A DNA stretch of 19,273 nt from JBEIFW01 sp040382215 (GTDB lineage Bacteria; Actinomycetota; Acidimicrobiia; Acidimicrobiales; Ilumatobacteraceae): positions 1 to 19,273 of the forward strand of contig JBEIFW010000051.1 in NCBI GenBank assembly GCA_040382215.1, in the 5' to 3' direction. Positions 1 through 6,956 of the stretch are shown here, piece by piece; the stretch's first letter is position 1; each line of letters starts with the position of its first letter. The notes under the pieces are model-generated. The model was given only the letters and a program-made list of their open reading frames with translations. It did not search any database and had not been told where the DNA came from. The translations under genes were made by a program, and so were the position numbers.

Positions 1-138
1 CCACCGCCGACCACTGCACCTCCACCGCCGACCACTGCACCTCCACCGCCGACCACTGCACCTCCACCGCCGACCACTGCACCTCCGCCTCCACCGCCGA
101 CCACTGCACCTCCGCCTCCACCGCCGACCACTGCGCCA
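1..138 (+). repeat. In-frame 21-base tandem repeat encoding PPPTTAP
   Basis: Four exact 21-base copies lie at 1-21, 22-42, 43-63 and 64-84. Two longer units follow at 85-111 and 112-138, each with an extra CCGCCT; the last unit has a few changed bases. The array continues beyond the left edge. Copies are identical at synonymous positions, which points to recent slippage or recombination rather than conservation of the peptide alone. Confidence 0.9.
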
Positions 139-198
139 CCAGCCACGACCGCTCCGCCTCGAACCACCACCCCTCGACCGACCACCGCACCGTCATGA
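1..198 (+). CDS. C-terminal tail of a truncated Pro/Thr-rich protein
   Basis: The reading frame is open from base 1 and stops at TGA 196-198; the start lies outside the window. All 65 visible residues are low-complexity: repeats of the heptad PPPTTAP, then a more diverged Ala/Pro/Thr/Arg stretch ending in TTAPS. Such tails are common as flexible linkers in exported actinobacterial proteins, but no fold or catalytic motif is visible. The stop overlaps the apbE start (ATGA, 195-198), so the two are probably translated together. Because ApbE attaches FMN to exported proteins, this gene could encode the flavinylated partner, but the FMN_bind domain that would show it is not in the window. That role is inference. 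Confidence 0.7.
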   Translation, partial: PPPTTAPPPPTTAPPPPTTAPPPPTTAPPPPPPTTAPPPPPPTTAPPATTAPPRTTTPRPTTAPS

Positions 199-1148
199 CC
201 GTCACCCGCCATCTCCGATTCCCGGCCATGGGCTCGAGCACCGAAGCGGTGGTGACGGCCGCAAACCCCACCGTTGCTCGGCGGGCCCTGGCGACCATCC
301 GGCGTACCGTCCGCTCCCTGGATGCGTCCTGGACCCGGTTCGACCCCGACTCGAACCTCCTGCGCGCCCACGCCGGGGGTCGGCCGGTCCAGGTCCCACG
401 CCCACTGCTCGACGTGGTATCCCTTGCGCTCGCCGCCCGTGTGGCGACCGGCGGCCGCTTCGATCCGCTCGTCGGACGCTGCCTCATCGACCTCGGCTAC
501 GACGACGACCTCGCGACCGTCCGCGGTCGGGGCCCGATCCACGCCGTGGTCCGCCCCGCCCCGGCCAACGACGGGTACCCGGGTGTCCGGGTCGATCCGA
601 TCGCAGGGACCCTTGCGATCGACCACGGCATCCATCTCGATCTCGGTGGGATCGGCAAGGGGGCCGCGGCTGATCGAGCGGTGGATGCTGCGCTCGCCCA
701 CGGCGGCGTCATGTCGGCGTGGGTGTGCGTCGGCGGCGACCTCGCGTACCGCAACGCGAACCCCACCTGCGTGCCGGTGCTCGTCGACGACCACCCGTTA
801 GGCGGTGCGCCCTCCACGACGATCGCTGTGCTCGGCGGCGGTGTCGCCACCTCGGCGATCGGGCGGCGCCGCTGGCAGACCACCACGGGACCGGTCCACC
901 ACATCGTCGATCCCCGGACAGGTGCGCCGGTACGGCCCTCGTTGGTCCAGGTAACGGTGCATGCAGGCACTGGCGCGTGGGCCGAGGTCTGCGCCACCCA
1001 CGTGCTCGTTGCGAGCGCCGAGGTCGGACCCATCGCTGCGCTCGAGGACCTTGCGTTGCTGCAGGCCGTAGGGTTCGGCTACGACGCAGCGGGCAGGCGA
1101 CACGACAGCCCGGGCCTGGCGGCACACCTGCCGGCGGAGGCCGCATGA
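195..1148 (+). CDS. apbE: FAD:protein FMN transferase (ApbE family)
   Basis: A 317-residue protein, normal for the family. ApbE enzymes use FAD to attach FMN covalently to a threonine of exported flavoproteins. Visible family features are the N-terminal MGSS segment near residue 12, the SRF-like segment TRFDPDSNL, GGRFDPLVG, LDLGGIGKG with the following AADRA helix, the GGD segment, and HHIVDPRTG. The metal-binding region reads AEVCAT where many members have ADALAT, an Asp-to-Glu change that I believe also occurs in other actinobacterial homologues. No signal peptide is obvious. The ATG at 195 was chosen because it overlaps the preceding stop. The following ferric-reductase-like gene overlaps the apbE stop in the same ATGA manner, supporting a three-gene operon. 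Confidence 0.93.
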   Translation: MTVTRHLRFPAMGSSTEAVVTAANPTVARRALATIRRTVRSLDASWTRFDPDSNLLRAHAGGRPVQVPRPLLDVVSLALAARVATGGRFDPLVGRCLIDLGYDDDLATVRGRGPIHAVVRPAPANDGYPGVRVDPIAGTLAIDHGIHLDLGGIGKGAAADRAVDAALAHGGVMSAWVCVGGDLAYRNANPTCVPVLVDDHPLGGAPSTTIAVLGGGVATSAIGRRRWQTTTGPVHHIVDPRTGAPVRPSLVQVTVHAGTGAWAEVCATHVLVASAEVGPIAALEDLALLQAVGFGYDAAGRRHDSPGLAAHLPAEAA

Positions 1149-2182
1149 GCGGGCCCTGGCCGTGGTACGTCGCCCGAGGCACCGGACTGGTCGCCTGGGC
1201 GGCGCTGAGTGCGTCGATACTCGTCGGGCTGTCGATCACCGGGCGGCTGCCGGCTCGGCCCGGCAGCGCCTGGAAGACCGACCTGCACCGGTTCCTCGGC
1301 GGGGCCGGTTGCCTGCTCGTCGCCGCGCACCTCGTGGCGCTCGCGCTCGACGAGTTCGTCGAGTTCCCCCTCCTGGCCTTCGTCGTACCGGGAGCTTCTC
1401 CCTGGCGGCCGGCAGCCGTTGCGTTCGGTGTCGTCGCCCTGTGGGCGCTCATCGCCGTTGAGGTCACCTCCCTCGCCCGTCGGCGCCTCTCGAGACGCGC
1501 CTGGCGCCTGGTGCATCAGGCCTCCGCACTGGCGTGGGCCTCGGCCACGATCCACCTGTTCCAGGCCGGTACCGACGTGCGGCACGTCCCGGTACGGGCG
1601 GCCGCCGTGGCCGTCTCTGTCGCCGTCGTCCTTGCCACGATCGGGCGGTGCGCTGCGGTCGCCTACCGGCGCCGCCGATCAACCGTCAAGACGGCCGCGA
1701 TCGAACGCGCCGGGCAGCAACTGCTCCAAGGGGCGCGCAGTGCCATCGCCATCGACCAGGCAGTGCGCCCCGCCGTGTTCCCACAGCACCTGCCTGCACC
1801 GACCGCAGGGCATCACCGGATGCCCGTCAGCCACCCGAACGGCCACCGCTACCAGGCGACCCCCGCCAGACGAGACGAGCGCCGACACCATGCCGTTTTC
1901 GGCGCAGGTGGTGAGGCCATAGCTCGCGTTCTCCACGTTGCACCCGGTCACCATGCGCCCGTCGTCGGCCAGACCCGCTGCCCCGACGCAGAACCCGCTG
2001 TACGGGGCGTAGGCGTGGGCGGCCACCGCCCGTGCGGCTTCCCGCAACCGAACCCAGTCGACCGAGTCGCTCACCTCGCCGCCCCGGCCGCCGCCCCGCT
2101 CACAGCGCCGGCCATGAGCAACCCGAGGCGCTCGCGCGACGCCTCGGCGGCATCGACCACCTCCACCACCCGACCGGCGTAG
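1145..2182 (+). CDS. Ferric-reductase-like transmembrane haem protein, with long antisense extension
   Basis: The start ATG 1145 overlaps the apbE stop (ATGA), with GGAGG at 1136-1140. Residues 1-178 look real. There are about five membrane segments (near 12-31, 47-68, 89-111, 120-141 and 148-170) and four histidines (H48, H62, H124, H137) in the pattern of a bis-haem ferric reductase-like domain. The segment RRAWRLVHQ...IH...AGTD is typical of these proteins. Probable role: passing electrons across the membrane to a flavinylated partner. No stop occurs after the domain. The frame continues from about 1679 to TAG 2180-2182, running antisense to all of cdd and the end of the ATPase gene. That last part (about 167 residues) has no membrane or family character and may not belong to a functional protein. 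The other two + frames also stay open for more than 230 bases here. Confidence 0.75.
   Translation: MSGPWPWYVARGTGLVAWAALSASILVGLSITGRLPARPGSAWKTDLHRFLGGAGCLLVAAHLVALALDEFVEFPLLAFVVPGASPWRPAAVAFGVVALWALIAVEVTSLARRRLSRRAWRLVHQASALAWASATIHLFQAGTDVRHVPVRAAAVAVSVAVVLATIGRCAAVAYRRRRSTVKTAAIERAGQQLLQGARSAIAIDQAVRPAVFPQHLPAPTAGHHRMPVSHPNGHRYQATPARRDERRHHAVFGAGGEAIARVLHVAPGHHAPVVGQTRCPDAEPAVRGVGVGGHRPCGFPQPNPVDRVAHLAAPAAAPLTAPAMSNPRRSRDASAASTTSTTRPA
1679..2074 (-). CDS. cdd: Cytidine deaminase
   Basis: A 131-residue protein, the usual length of the tetrameric bacterial enzyme, which deaminates cytidine and deoxycytidine to uridine forms using zinc. The substrate-binding segment GCNVENASY (N46, E48), the CAE motif with C57 and proton-shuttle E59, and PCGRCRQ with zinc ligands C90 and C93 are all present. 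The chosen start is GTG 2074: it overlaps the ATPase stop as GTGA, and the homology begins directly after it. As the last gene of the nucleoside transporter operon it would process imported cytidine. The whole gene is overlapped in antisense by the extended frame of the + strand ferric-reductase-like gene. Confidence 0.95.
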   Translation of the reverse strand: MSDSVDWVRLREAARAVAAHAYAPYSGFCVGAAGLADDGRMVTGCNVENASYGLTTCAENGMVSALVSSGGGRLVAVAVRVADGHPVMPCGRCRQVLWEHGGAHCLVDGDGTARPLEQLLPGAFDRGRLDG

Positions 2183-3621
2183 AGCACAGCAATCCGGTCG
2201 GCGAGGCCCATCACCTCGTCGAGTTCGGCCGAGACCAGCAACACCGCGGCCCCGGCATCGCGGGCCGCGACGATCTGGTTGTGAATGAACTCGATCGAGC
2301 CGACATCGACCCCGCGGGTCGGCTGCGAAGCCACGAGGAGCACCGGCGCCTGCGCAAGCTCGCGGGCCACGATCGCTTTCTGCTTGTTGCCACCCGACAG
2401 GCTCGACATGGGCGTCGAGACCGATGGGGTACGGATGTCGAACCGTTCCACCAGTGCGGTGGCCTCGGTCTCGACAGCGTCGAGACGTCGGATGCCCCGG
2501 CGGGCGAAGGGTCGTTCGTCGAAACGGTTCAGCACAAGGTTGTCGGCCACGGAGTAGGCGGCGACGAACCCGTCTTTTTCCCGGTCCTCCGGGACGTGCG
2601 ACACGCCGAGGGCGTGCACCTCGTGAGGTGAGCCGTGCGTGGCGTCCGCTCCGCCGATGTGCACCGTTCCCGCTGCTTTCGCACGCATTCCGCACAGCGC
2701 TTCGACGAGCTCGCGCTGGCCGTTGCCTTCGACGCCGGCGACACCGAGGATCTCGCCCGAACGGAGCTGCAGGGAGATGCCCCGCACCGCCTCCTGGCCA
2801 CGGTCGTCCCGCACGACCAGCCCTGCGACATCGAGCACGACCGCCCCGGGTGCCGCCGGCGCTTTGTCGACGTGCAGCACGACGGTGCGACCGACCATCA
2901 GGTTGGCGAGCCCGGCCTCGTCGGTCTGCGCCGGTGTGGTCTCCCCCGCCACCTTGCCACCCCGCAGGACCACGACACGGTCGGCGACCGCCATCACCTC
3001 GCGCAGCTTGTGGGTGATGAACACCACCGAGACCCCACGGGCAGCGAGATCGCGCAAGATCTGGAGCAGTTCGTCGGTCTCCTGTGGGGTGAGCACGGCA
3101 GTCGGTTCGTCGAGGATCAAGATCTCGGCGTCGCGGTACAGCGCCTTGATGATCTCGACGCGCTGTTGGGTGCCGACCGGCAGGTCCTCGACGACGGCGT
3201 CGGGGTCGACCGCGAGCCCGAACCGTTCGGACAGCTCCCGGACACGCCGGGCCGCCGCCCGAAGGTCGAGCAGCGGACCGCGGCGGGGTTCGGCGCCGAG
3301 CACCACGTTCTCGGCGACCGTCATGACCGGCACGAGCTGGAAGTGCTGGTGCACCATCCCCAGACCACGCCGGATCGCGTCACCCGGGTTGCGCACCTGG
3401 ACGACCTCGCCTCGGATCCGGACCTCGCCCTCGTCGGGCCGGTACAGACCGAAGAGCATCTTGACCAGGGTTGACTTCCCGGCGCCGTTCTCCCCCAACA
3501 GTCCGAGGATCTCTCCCTTGCGCAGGCGGACGGTGACGTCGTCGTTGGCCACGACTCCGGGGAACCGCTTGGTCAGGTGCAGCGCCTCGAGCACGATCTC
3601 GGCGTCGTCGGCCACGGTCAT
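2071..3621 (-). CDS. Nucleoside ABC transporter, double ATPase subunit
   Basis: A 516-residue protein with two ABC domains in tandem, as in the ATPase of BMP-type nucleoside transporters (YufO/NupA type) and sugar transporters. The first domain has Walker A GENGAGKST (43-51), Q-loop region HQHFQL (91-96), a degenerate signature LPVGTQQRVEI (147-157) and Walker B ILILDEP (D171, E172). The second has a degenerate Walker A (GVEGNGQRE), a good signature LSGGNKQ and SQPTRGVD in place of Walker B. This asymmetry is normal for the family. The start ATG 3621 was chosen over an in-frame GTG at 3630 because AAGGAG sits 8 bases before the ATG. It follows the second permease by 5 bases and overlaps cdd by 4. 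Confidence 0.95.
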   Translation of the reverse strand: MTVADDAEIVLEALHLTKRFPGVVANDDVTVRLRKGEILGLLGENGAGKSTLVKMLFGLYRPDEGEVRIRGEVVQVRNPGDAIRRGLGMVHQHFQLVPVMTVAENVVLGAEPRRGPLLDLRAAARRVRELSERFGLAVDPDAVVEDLPVGTQQRVEIIKALYRDAEILILDEPTAVLTPQETDELLQILRDLAARGVSVVFITHKLREVMAVADRVVVLRGGKVAGETTPAQTDEAGLANLMVGRTVVLHVDKAPAAPGAVVLDVAGLVVRDDRGQEAVRGISLQLRSGEILGVAGVEGNGQRELVEALCGMRAKAAGTVHIGGADATHGSPHEVHALGVSHVPEDREKDGFVAAYSVADNLVLNRFDERPFARRGIRRLDAVETEATALVERFDIRTPSVSTPMSSLSGGNKQKAIVARELAQAPVLLVASQPTRGVDVGSIEFIHNQIVAARDAGAAVLLVSAELDEVMGLADRIAVLYAGRVVEVVDAAEASRERLGLLMAGAVSGAAAGAAR

Positions 3622-3626
3622 CGCCG

Positions 3627-4637
3627 TCACTCCTTGGTGTAGGGCGTACCGGCAGCCGCCGGCGGTCGTACCCGGGTACCGAGGATCGCCAGCACGGCGA
3701 TCGTGAGTGCGGGCGCCAGCATGCTGACGAACTGCGGCGGGATGTCGATCACCTTGTCGAACTGCAACTGGTTGGTGAGTCCGAGCAAGAACCCGAAGAA
3801 CAGCGCCCCGGCGAGCGCGCCGAACGGCTTCCACCAGCCGAAGATCATGATGGCGAGCGCCGTGAAACCCAGGCCGTTGGACATGCCTCGCTCGAACGTC
3901 GAGGCCGACTCGATCGACAGGTGCGCGCCGGCAAGGCCTGCAAGACCCCCGGCCAGCGCGATGTTGAGGTAGCGAAGCTTCCACACGCTCACCCCGACGG
4001 TATCGGCAGCAGACGGATGCTCACCGACGGCCCGGCTCCGCAATCCCCAGCGGGTGCGGAACAACAGCACGTGCAACGCCACGGCAGCCAGCGCTGCGGT
4101 GTACTGCAGCGGCGGGAGGTCGAACAGCACCCGTCCGACGAGTGGAAGGTCCCCGAGGAGGGGGATCTTCCACGGCGGTACGGACGACGGGAGGACCTTT
4201 CCCGGCGTGTACAGGTAGGACGTGAGCCCTGTGGCCAGGATCGTGATGACGGTGCCGGCGATGATCTGGTCGGTCCGCCACGACACTGCGCACACGGCGA
4301 GGAAGGCACCTAGCAGAACGCCGGAGGCTGCGGCGGCGACCACCCCGAGCAGGATCGATCCCGTCGCGACGGCAGTGAAGAATCCGACGAACGCGCCCGT
4401 CAGCATCTGGCCCTCGATGCCGATGTTGATCACCCCGGTCCGTTCGCCGAGCATGCCGCACAATGCGCCGAGCACCAGTGGCGTGGCAAAGCGCACGGAC
4501 GCCGACAGCACCGAGGTGGTCTTCACATCGTCGATGCCGTTGTAGGCGTAGACCGCCGCCAGTGCGACGGCCGCCAGTGCGACGAGTTTCACGACCGCTG
4601 CACGCGACATCCTTGCTCCCGCCGTCGGTTCTGCCAT
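3627..4637 (-). CDS. Nucleoside ABC transporter permease, second subunit
   Basis: A 336-residue polytopic membrane protein of the BPD_transp_2 type (YufQ/NupC-like partner). Several hydrophobic helices are visible, together with the family segment GERTGVINIGIEGQML and the later RAVGEHPSAADTVGVSV and GLAGLAGAHLSIE segments. It should form the channel together with the other permease. The start ATG 4637 shares one base with the stop of the upstream permease (TGATG), indicating translational coupling; a later ATG nine codons in is possible but less well placed. It ends in GTPYTKE with TGA at 3627-3629, inside the Shine-Dalgarno region of the ATPase gene. Confidence 0.93.
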   Translation of the reverse strand: MAEPTAGARMSRAAVVKLVALAAVALAAVYAYNGIDDVKTTSVLSASVRFATPLVLGALCGMLGERTGVINIGIEGQMLTGAFVGFFTAVATGSILLGVVAAAASGVLLGAFLAVCAVSWRTDQIIAGTVITILATGLTSYLYTPGKVLPSSVPPWKIPLLGDLPLVGRVLFDLPPLQYTAALAAVALHVLLFRTRWGLRSRAVGEHPSAADTVGVSVWKLRYLNIALAGGLAGLAGAHLSIESASTFERGMSNGLGFTALAIMIFGWWKPFGALAGALFFGFLLGLTNQLQFDKVIDIPPQFVSMLAPALTIAVLAILGTRVRPPAAAGTPYTKE

Positions 4638-5722
4638 CACGACCCCCAGCCCGCCGTGAGTCGGAGCTCGTCGTGCTGGCGGTCGCCGCGTATACGCAAC
4701 AGCGTGCGCAACACGATGGGAGCGGCCACGAGCAGGAGGATCACGGCGAGCAGGACGTCGATGATCTCCGGTTCCACCCGGGTGTCGGCCTGCATCTTCG
4801 ACGAACCGGCCCGCAGGATCGCGACGAGGAACGCTGCAGGGATCGCCGAGCGAGGGTGCGCTTTGGCCAGCAGGGCGATGGTGATCCCGTCGAAGCCGAG
4901 CGATGCGTTGAAGCCGGGTTCGTACCGACCGATCACGCCCTGGGTCTCGATGGCTCCGCCAAGACCGGCGAGCGCACCCGACATCGCCATGGCGGCCACG
5001 GTGACCCACCGCACCGGGATCCCGGCGTAGTGGGCGGCGTTCCGGTTCGAGCCGACCGTTCGAAGCCGGAACCCGAACGTGGTGCGCTCGATCACGAACC
5101 ACACGACGAACGCGAGCGCGAATGCGACGAAGAAGCCCAGCGGCAACTCGGCGACACGAGGAATGGCTGCGCTGTCTGCGATCGCCGGCGTCCGGGAGAT
5201 GGCCTGGCCCTTCTCCTGCCACGGCCCACCGGCCAGCCAGTCGGTGAGGTTGACGAGGATCGCGTTCAGCATGATCGTGACGATCACCTCGTGGGCGCCT
5301 CGCCAGGCCTTGAGCACACCGGCCACCACGGCCGGCACCGCACCGAAGGCAGCTCCCACCAGGAGGCAGAGCGGGATGTGCACCACCGCCGGTAGCCCGG
5401 TGACCTTCCAACCGAGATACGCCGAAAAGATGGCGCCGAGCAGCAGCTGGCCCTGAGCCCCGATGTTGAACAGACCGGCCTTCAAGCCGACGGTCACGGC
5501 GAGGCCGGACAGGATCAACGGCGTCGCTTTCTCCAACGTCCGCCCGAACTCTTCCCAGCCACCGAAGGCGCCGAGGACGAGCGCGCCATAGGCGCGCAGC
5601 GGATTCGCACCGTCGAGCGCGATCACCACGGCACCGACGACGAGCGCAAGCGCCACCGCAGCGAGCGGCAGGAGGGCCGAGGGCCGCAAGACCCGTGCGA
5701 GACGGGCGGATTCAGCGCGCAT
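4637..5722 (-). CDS. Nucleoside ABC transporter permease, first subunit
   Basis: A 361-residue polytopic membrane protein of the BPD_transp_2 type (YufP/NupB-like). Evidence includes a first helix after a short basic N-terminus, the family motif LFNIGAQGQLLLGA, the cytoplasmic loop EVIVTIMLNAI, and RLRTVGSNRNAAHYAGI followed by the GALAGLGGAIE helix. It pairs with the second permease, whose start overlaps its stop by one base. An 84-base gap (5723-5806) separates it from the binding-protein gene. No good Shine-Dalgarno sequence precedes ATG 5722, so expression may be lower than that of the binding protein, as is common in such operons (inference). Confidence 0.93.
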   Translation of the reverse strand: MRAESARLARVLRPSALLPLAAVALALVVGAVVIALDGANPLRAYGALVLGAFGGWEEFGRTLEKATPLILSGLAVTVGLKAGLFNIGAQGQLLLGAIFSAYLGWKVTGLPAVVHIPLCLLVGAAFGAVPAVVAGVLKAWRGAHEVIVTIMLNAILVNLTDWLAGGPWQEKGQAISRTPAIADSAAIPRVAELPLGFFVAFALAFVVWFVIERTTFGFRLRTVGSNRNAAHYAGIPVRWVTVAAMAMSGALAGLGGAIETQGVIGRYEPGFNASLGFDGITIALLAKAHPRSAIPAAFLVAILRAGSSKMQADTRVEPEIIDVLLAVILLLVAAPIVLRTLLRIRGDRQHDELRLTAGWGS

Positions 5723-5806
5723 GGTCGACGCACCAGGGGCGGCCGAGGGTCACGACGGCGCCCGGGACGAGCAGCGCCATGGCCCCCGGACCGCCCCGGG
5801 ACGGCA

Positions 5807-6874
5807 TCAGGGCTTGTAGCCCGTGGGGATCTCGCCCGCGAGGACCTTGGCGGAGATGTCCTTCACCTTGGTCTTCACGTCGGCCGGGATCTTGGCGTCG
5901 AAGTCGTGGAACGGCGCGAGACCGACGTCGCCGAAGAAGTTGCCGCCCTTGTTCGTGCCCGCCTTGATCGACTTGGCGATCGACACGATGCCCGGGTTGA
6001 TCAGCTTCTGCGCCGAGGTGACCAGGCACGGCTGGGCCGCCGGCACGGTGAACCACTGGTCCGTGTCGACGCCGACGCAGAACGCACCGGCCTTCTTCGC
6101 CACCTCGGTGAGTGCACCGTTGCCGGTGTTGCCGCCGGCGCCGAAGATGATGTCGGCGCCGTTGTCGAGCGCCTGCTTGGCCGTGGACGCGCCCCACGCC
6201 GGATCGGTGAAGGCCTTGTCGAGGCCACCGGGGTGGAACGTCGAGATCAGCTTCACATTCGGGTTGGTGTACTTCGCGCCGTTCTCCCAGCCGACCTTGA
6301 ACGCCACGACCGGGGGAACCTTGTCGGTGCCGAGCACGGCGCCCACGGTGTTGCTCTTGGTGAGCAGACCGGCGAGCGCACCCGCCATGAAGCCGGCCTT
6401 GTCCTCGTTGAACACCAGGCCGGTGAGGTTCGGGGTGACCTCGGCCTGGAAGATGTCGACGCCGATGAACTGAATGCTGGGGTTGGCCTTGGCCGCCTTC
6501 GCCGTGGCCTCACCGAGAGCGAAGCCCACCGTGACGATGATCTTGTTGCCCTTGTCGATCAACTGCTTGATGTTGGTCTCGTAGTCCTTCGAGTCCTTGG
6601 TCTCGATGTACTCGGCCGTGCCCCCGATTTCCTTGGCCGCGGCCTGAGCGCCCTCCCATGCCGACTGGTTGAAGGACTTGTCGTCCACCTTGCCGACGTC
6701 GGTGACGAGGCCGATCTTCGTGCCCCCGCCGGCTGCGGTCGTGGCACTGCCTGCCGTGGTGGTGGCGCCGGCCTTGGTGGTGGTGCTGCCTGCGCTGTCG
6801 TCGTCACCGCACGCTGCGGCCACGAACGCCAGTGCCACCCCTACGCCGACGAGTGCGGTCGTGCGTCGAATCAT
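5807..6874 (-). CDS. BMP-family nucleoside-binding lipoprotein
   Basis: A 355-residue substrate-binding lipoprotein of the BMP/PnrA family. The signal peptide (basic MIRR, then a hydrophobic core) ends in the lipobox VAAAC with lipidated C22, followed by an acidic and Ser/Thr-rich linker to about residue 52. The mature domain begins with KIGLVTDVGKVDDKSFNQSAWEG, the hallmark of the family; later segments such as GADIIFGAGGNTGNG and VGVDTDQW form the ligand cleft. Purine or pyrimidine nucleosides are the likely ligands, supported by cdd at the end of the operon. ATG 6874 is preceded by AAGGGAGA at 6881-6888 with a 6-base gap. It is the first gene of the operon. Confidence 0.94.
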   Translation of the reverse strand: MIRRTTALVGVGVALAFVAAACGDDDSAGSTTTKAGATTTAGSATTAAGGGTKIGLVTDVGKVDDKSFNQSAWEGAQAAAKEIGGTAEYIETKDSKDYETNIKQLIDKGNKIIVTVGFALGEATAKAAKANPSIQFIGVDIFQAEVTPNLTGLVFNEDKAGFMAGALAGLLTKSNTVGAVLGTDKVPPVVAFKVGWENGAKYTNPNVKLISTFHPGGLDKAFTDPAWGASTAKQALDNGADIIFGAGGNTGNGALTEVAKKAGAFCVGVDTDQWFTVPAAQPCLVTSAQKLINPGIVSIAKSIKAGTNKGGNFFGDVGLAPFHDFDAKIPADVKTKVKDISAKVLAGEIPTGYKP

Positions 6875-6880
6875 CCGGAG

Positions 6881-6888
6881 TCTCCCTT
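6881..6888 (-). promoter_or_regulatory. Strong Shine-Dalgarno of the BMP lipoprotein gene
   Basis: The minus strand reads AAGGGAGA six bases before ATG 6874. This contrasts with most other first genes in the window, which have no Shine-Dalgarno but a TANNNT hexamer close to the start. The binding-protein mRNA therefore has a true leader; its promoter should lie in 6889-6924, but I see no convincing -10/-35 pair there. Confidence 0.7.
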
Positions 6889-6924
6889 GGGTCGGTGGTG
6901 ATCGGAATGATCGCTGCCGAGCGT

Positions 6925-6956
6925 AGCCCCCGGCGCCATGAGCCTCCGCCGGGGCT
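6925..6956 (-). terminator. Hairpin directly after the PASTA kinase gene
   Basis: AGCCCCCGGCG (6925-6935) pairs with CGCCGGGGCT (6947-6956) with one bulged C and an 11-base loop. On the minus strand the stem begins at the last base of the kinase stop codon (6956-6958), so it is placed to end kinase transcription before the BMP operon. No U-run follows, so it may be a pause or stability element instead. Confidence 0.45.

Noticed and set aside
2032..2631. Long plus-strand open frames opposite the nucleoside transporter genes
   Set aside because: They lie antisense to clear ABC transporter coding sequence and their translations are Arg/Pro/His-rich with no family features, as expected for mirror frames of high-G+C genes.
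5723..5806. Short minus-strand frame MALLVPGAVV... (22 codons) in the gap between the BMP gene and the first permease, and repeated CGTCCCGGG segments
   Set aside because: No Shine-Dalgarno and no family support; CCCGGG is common in sequence this G/C-rich. It is more likely an untranslated spacer.
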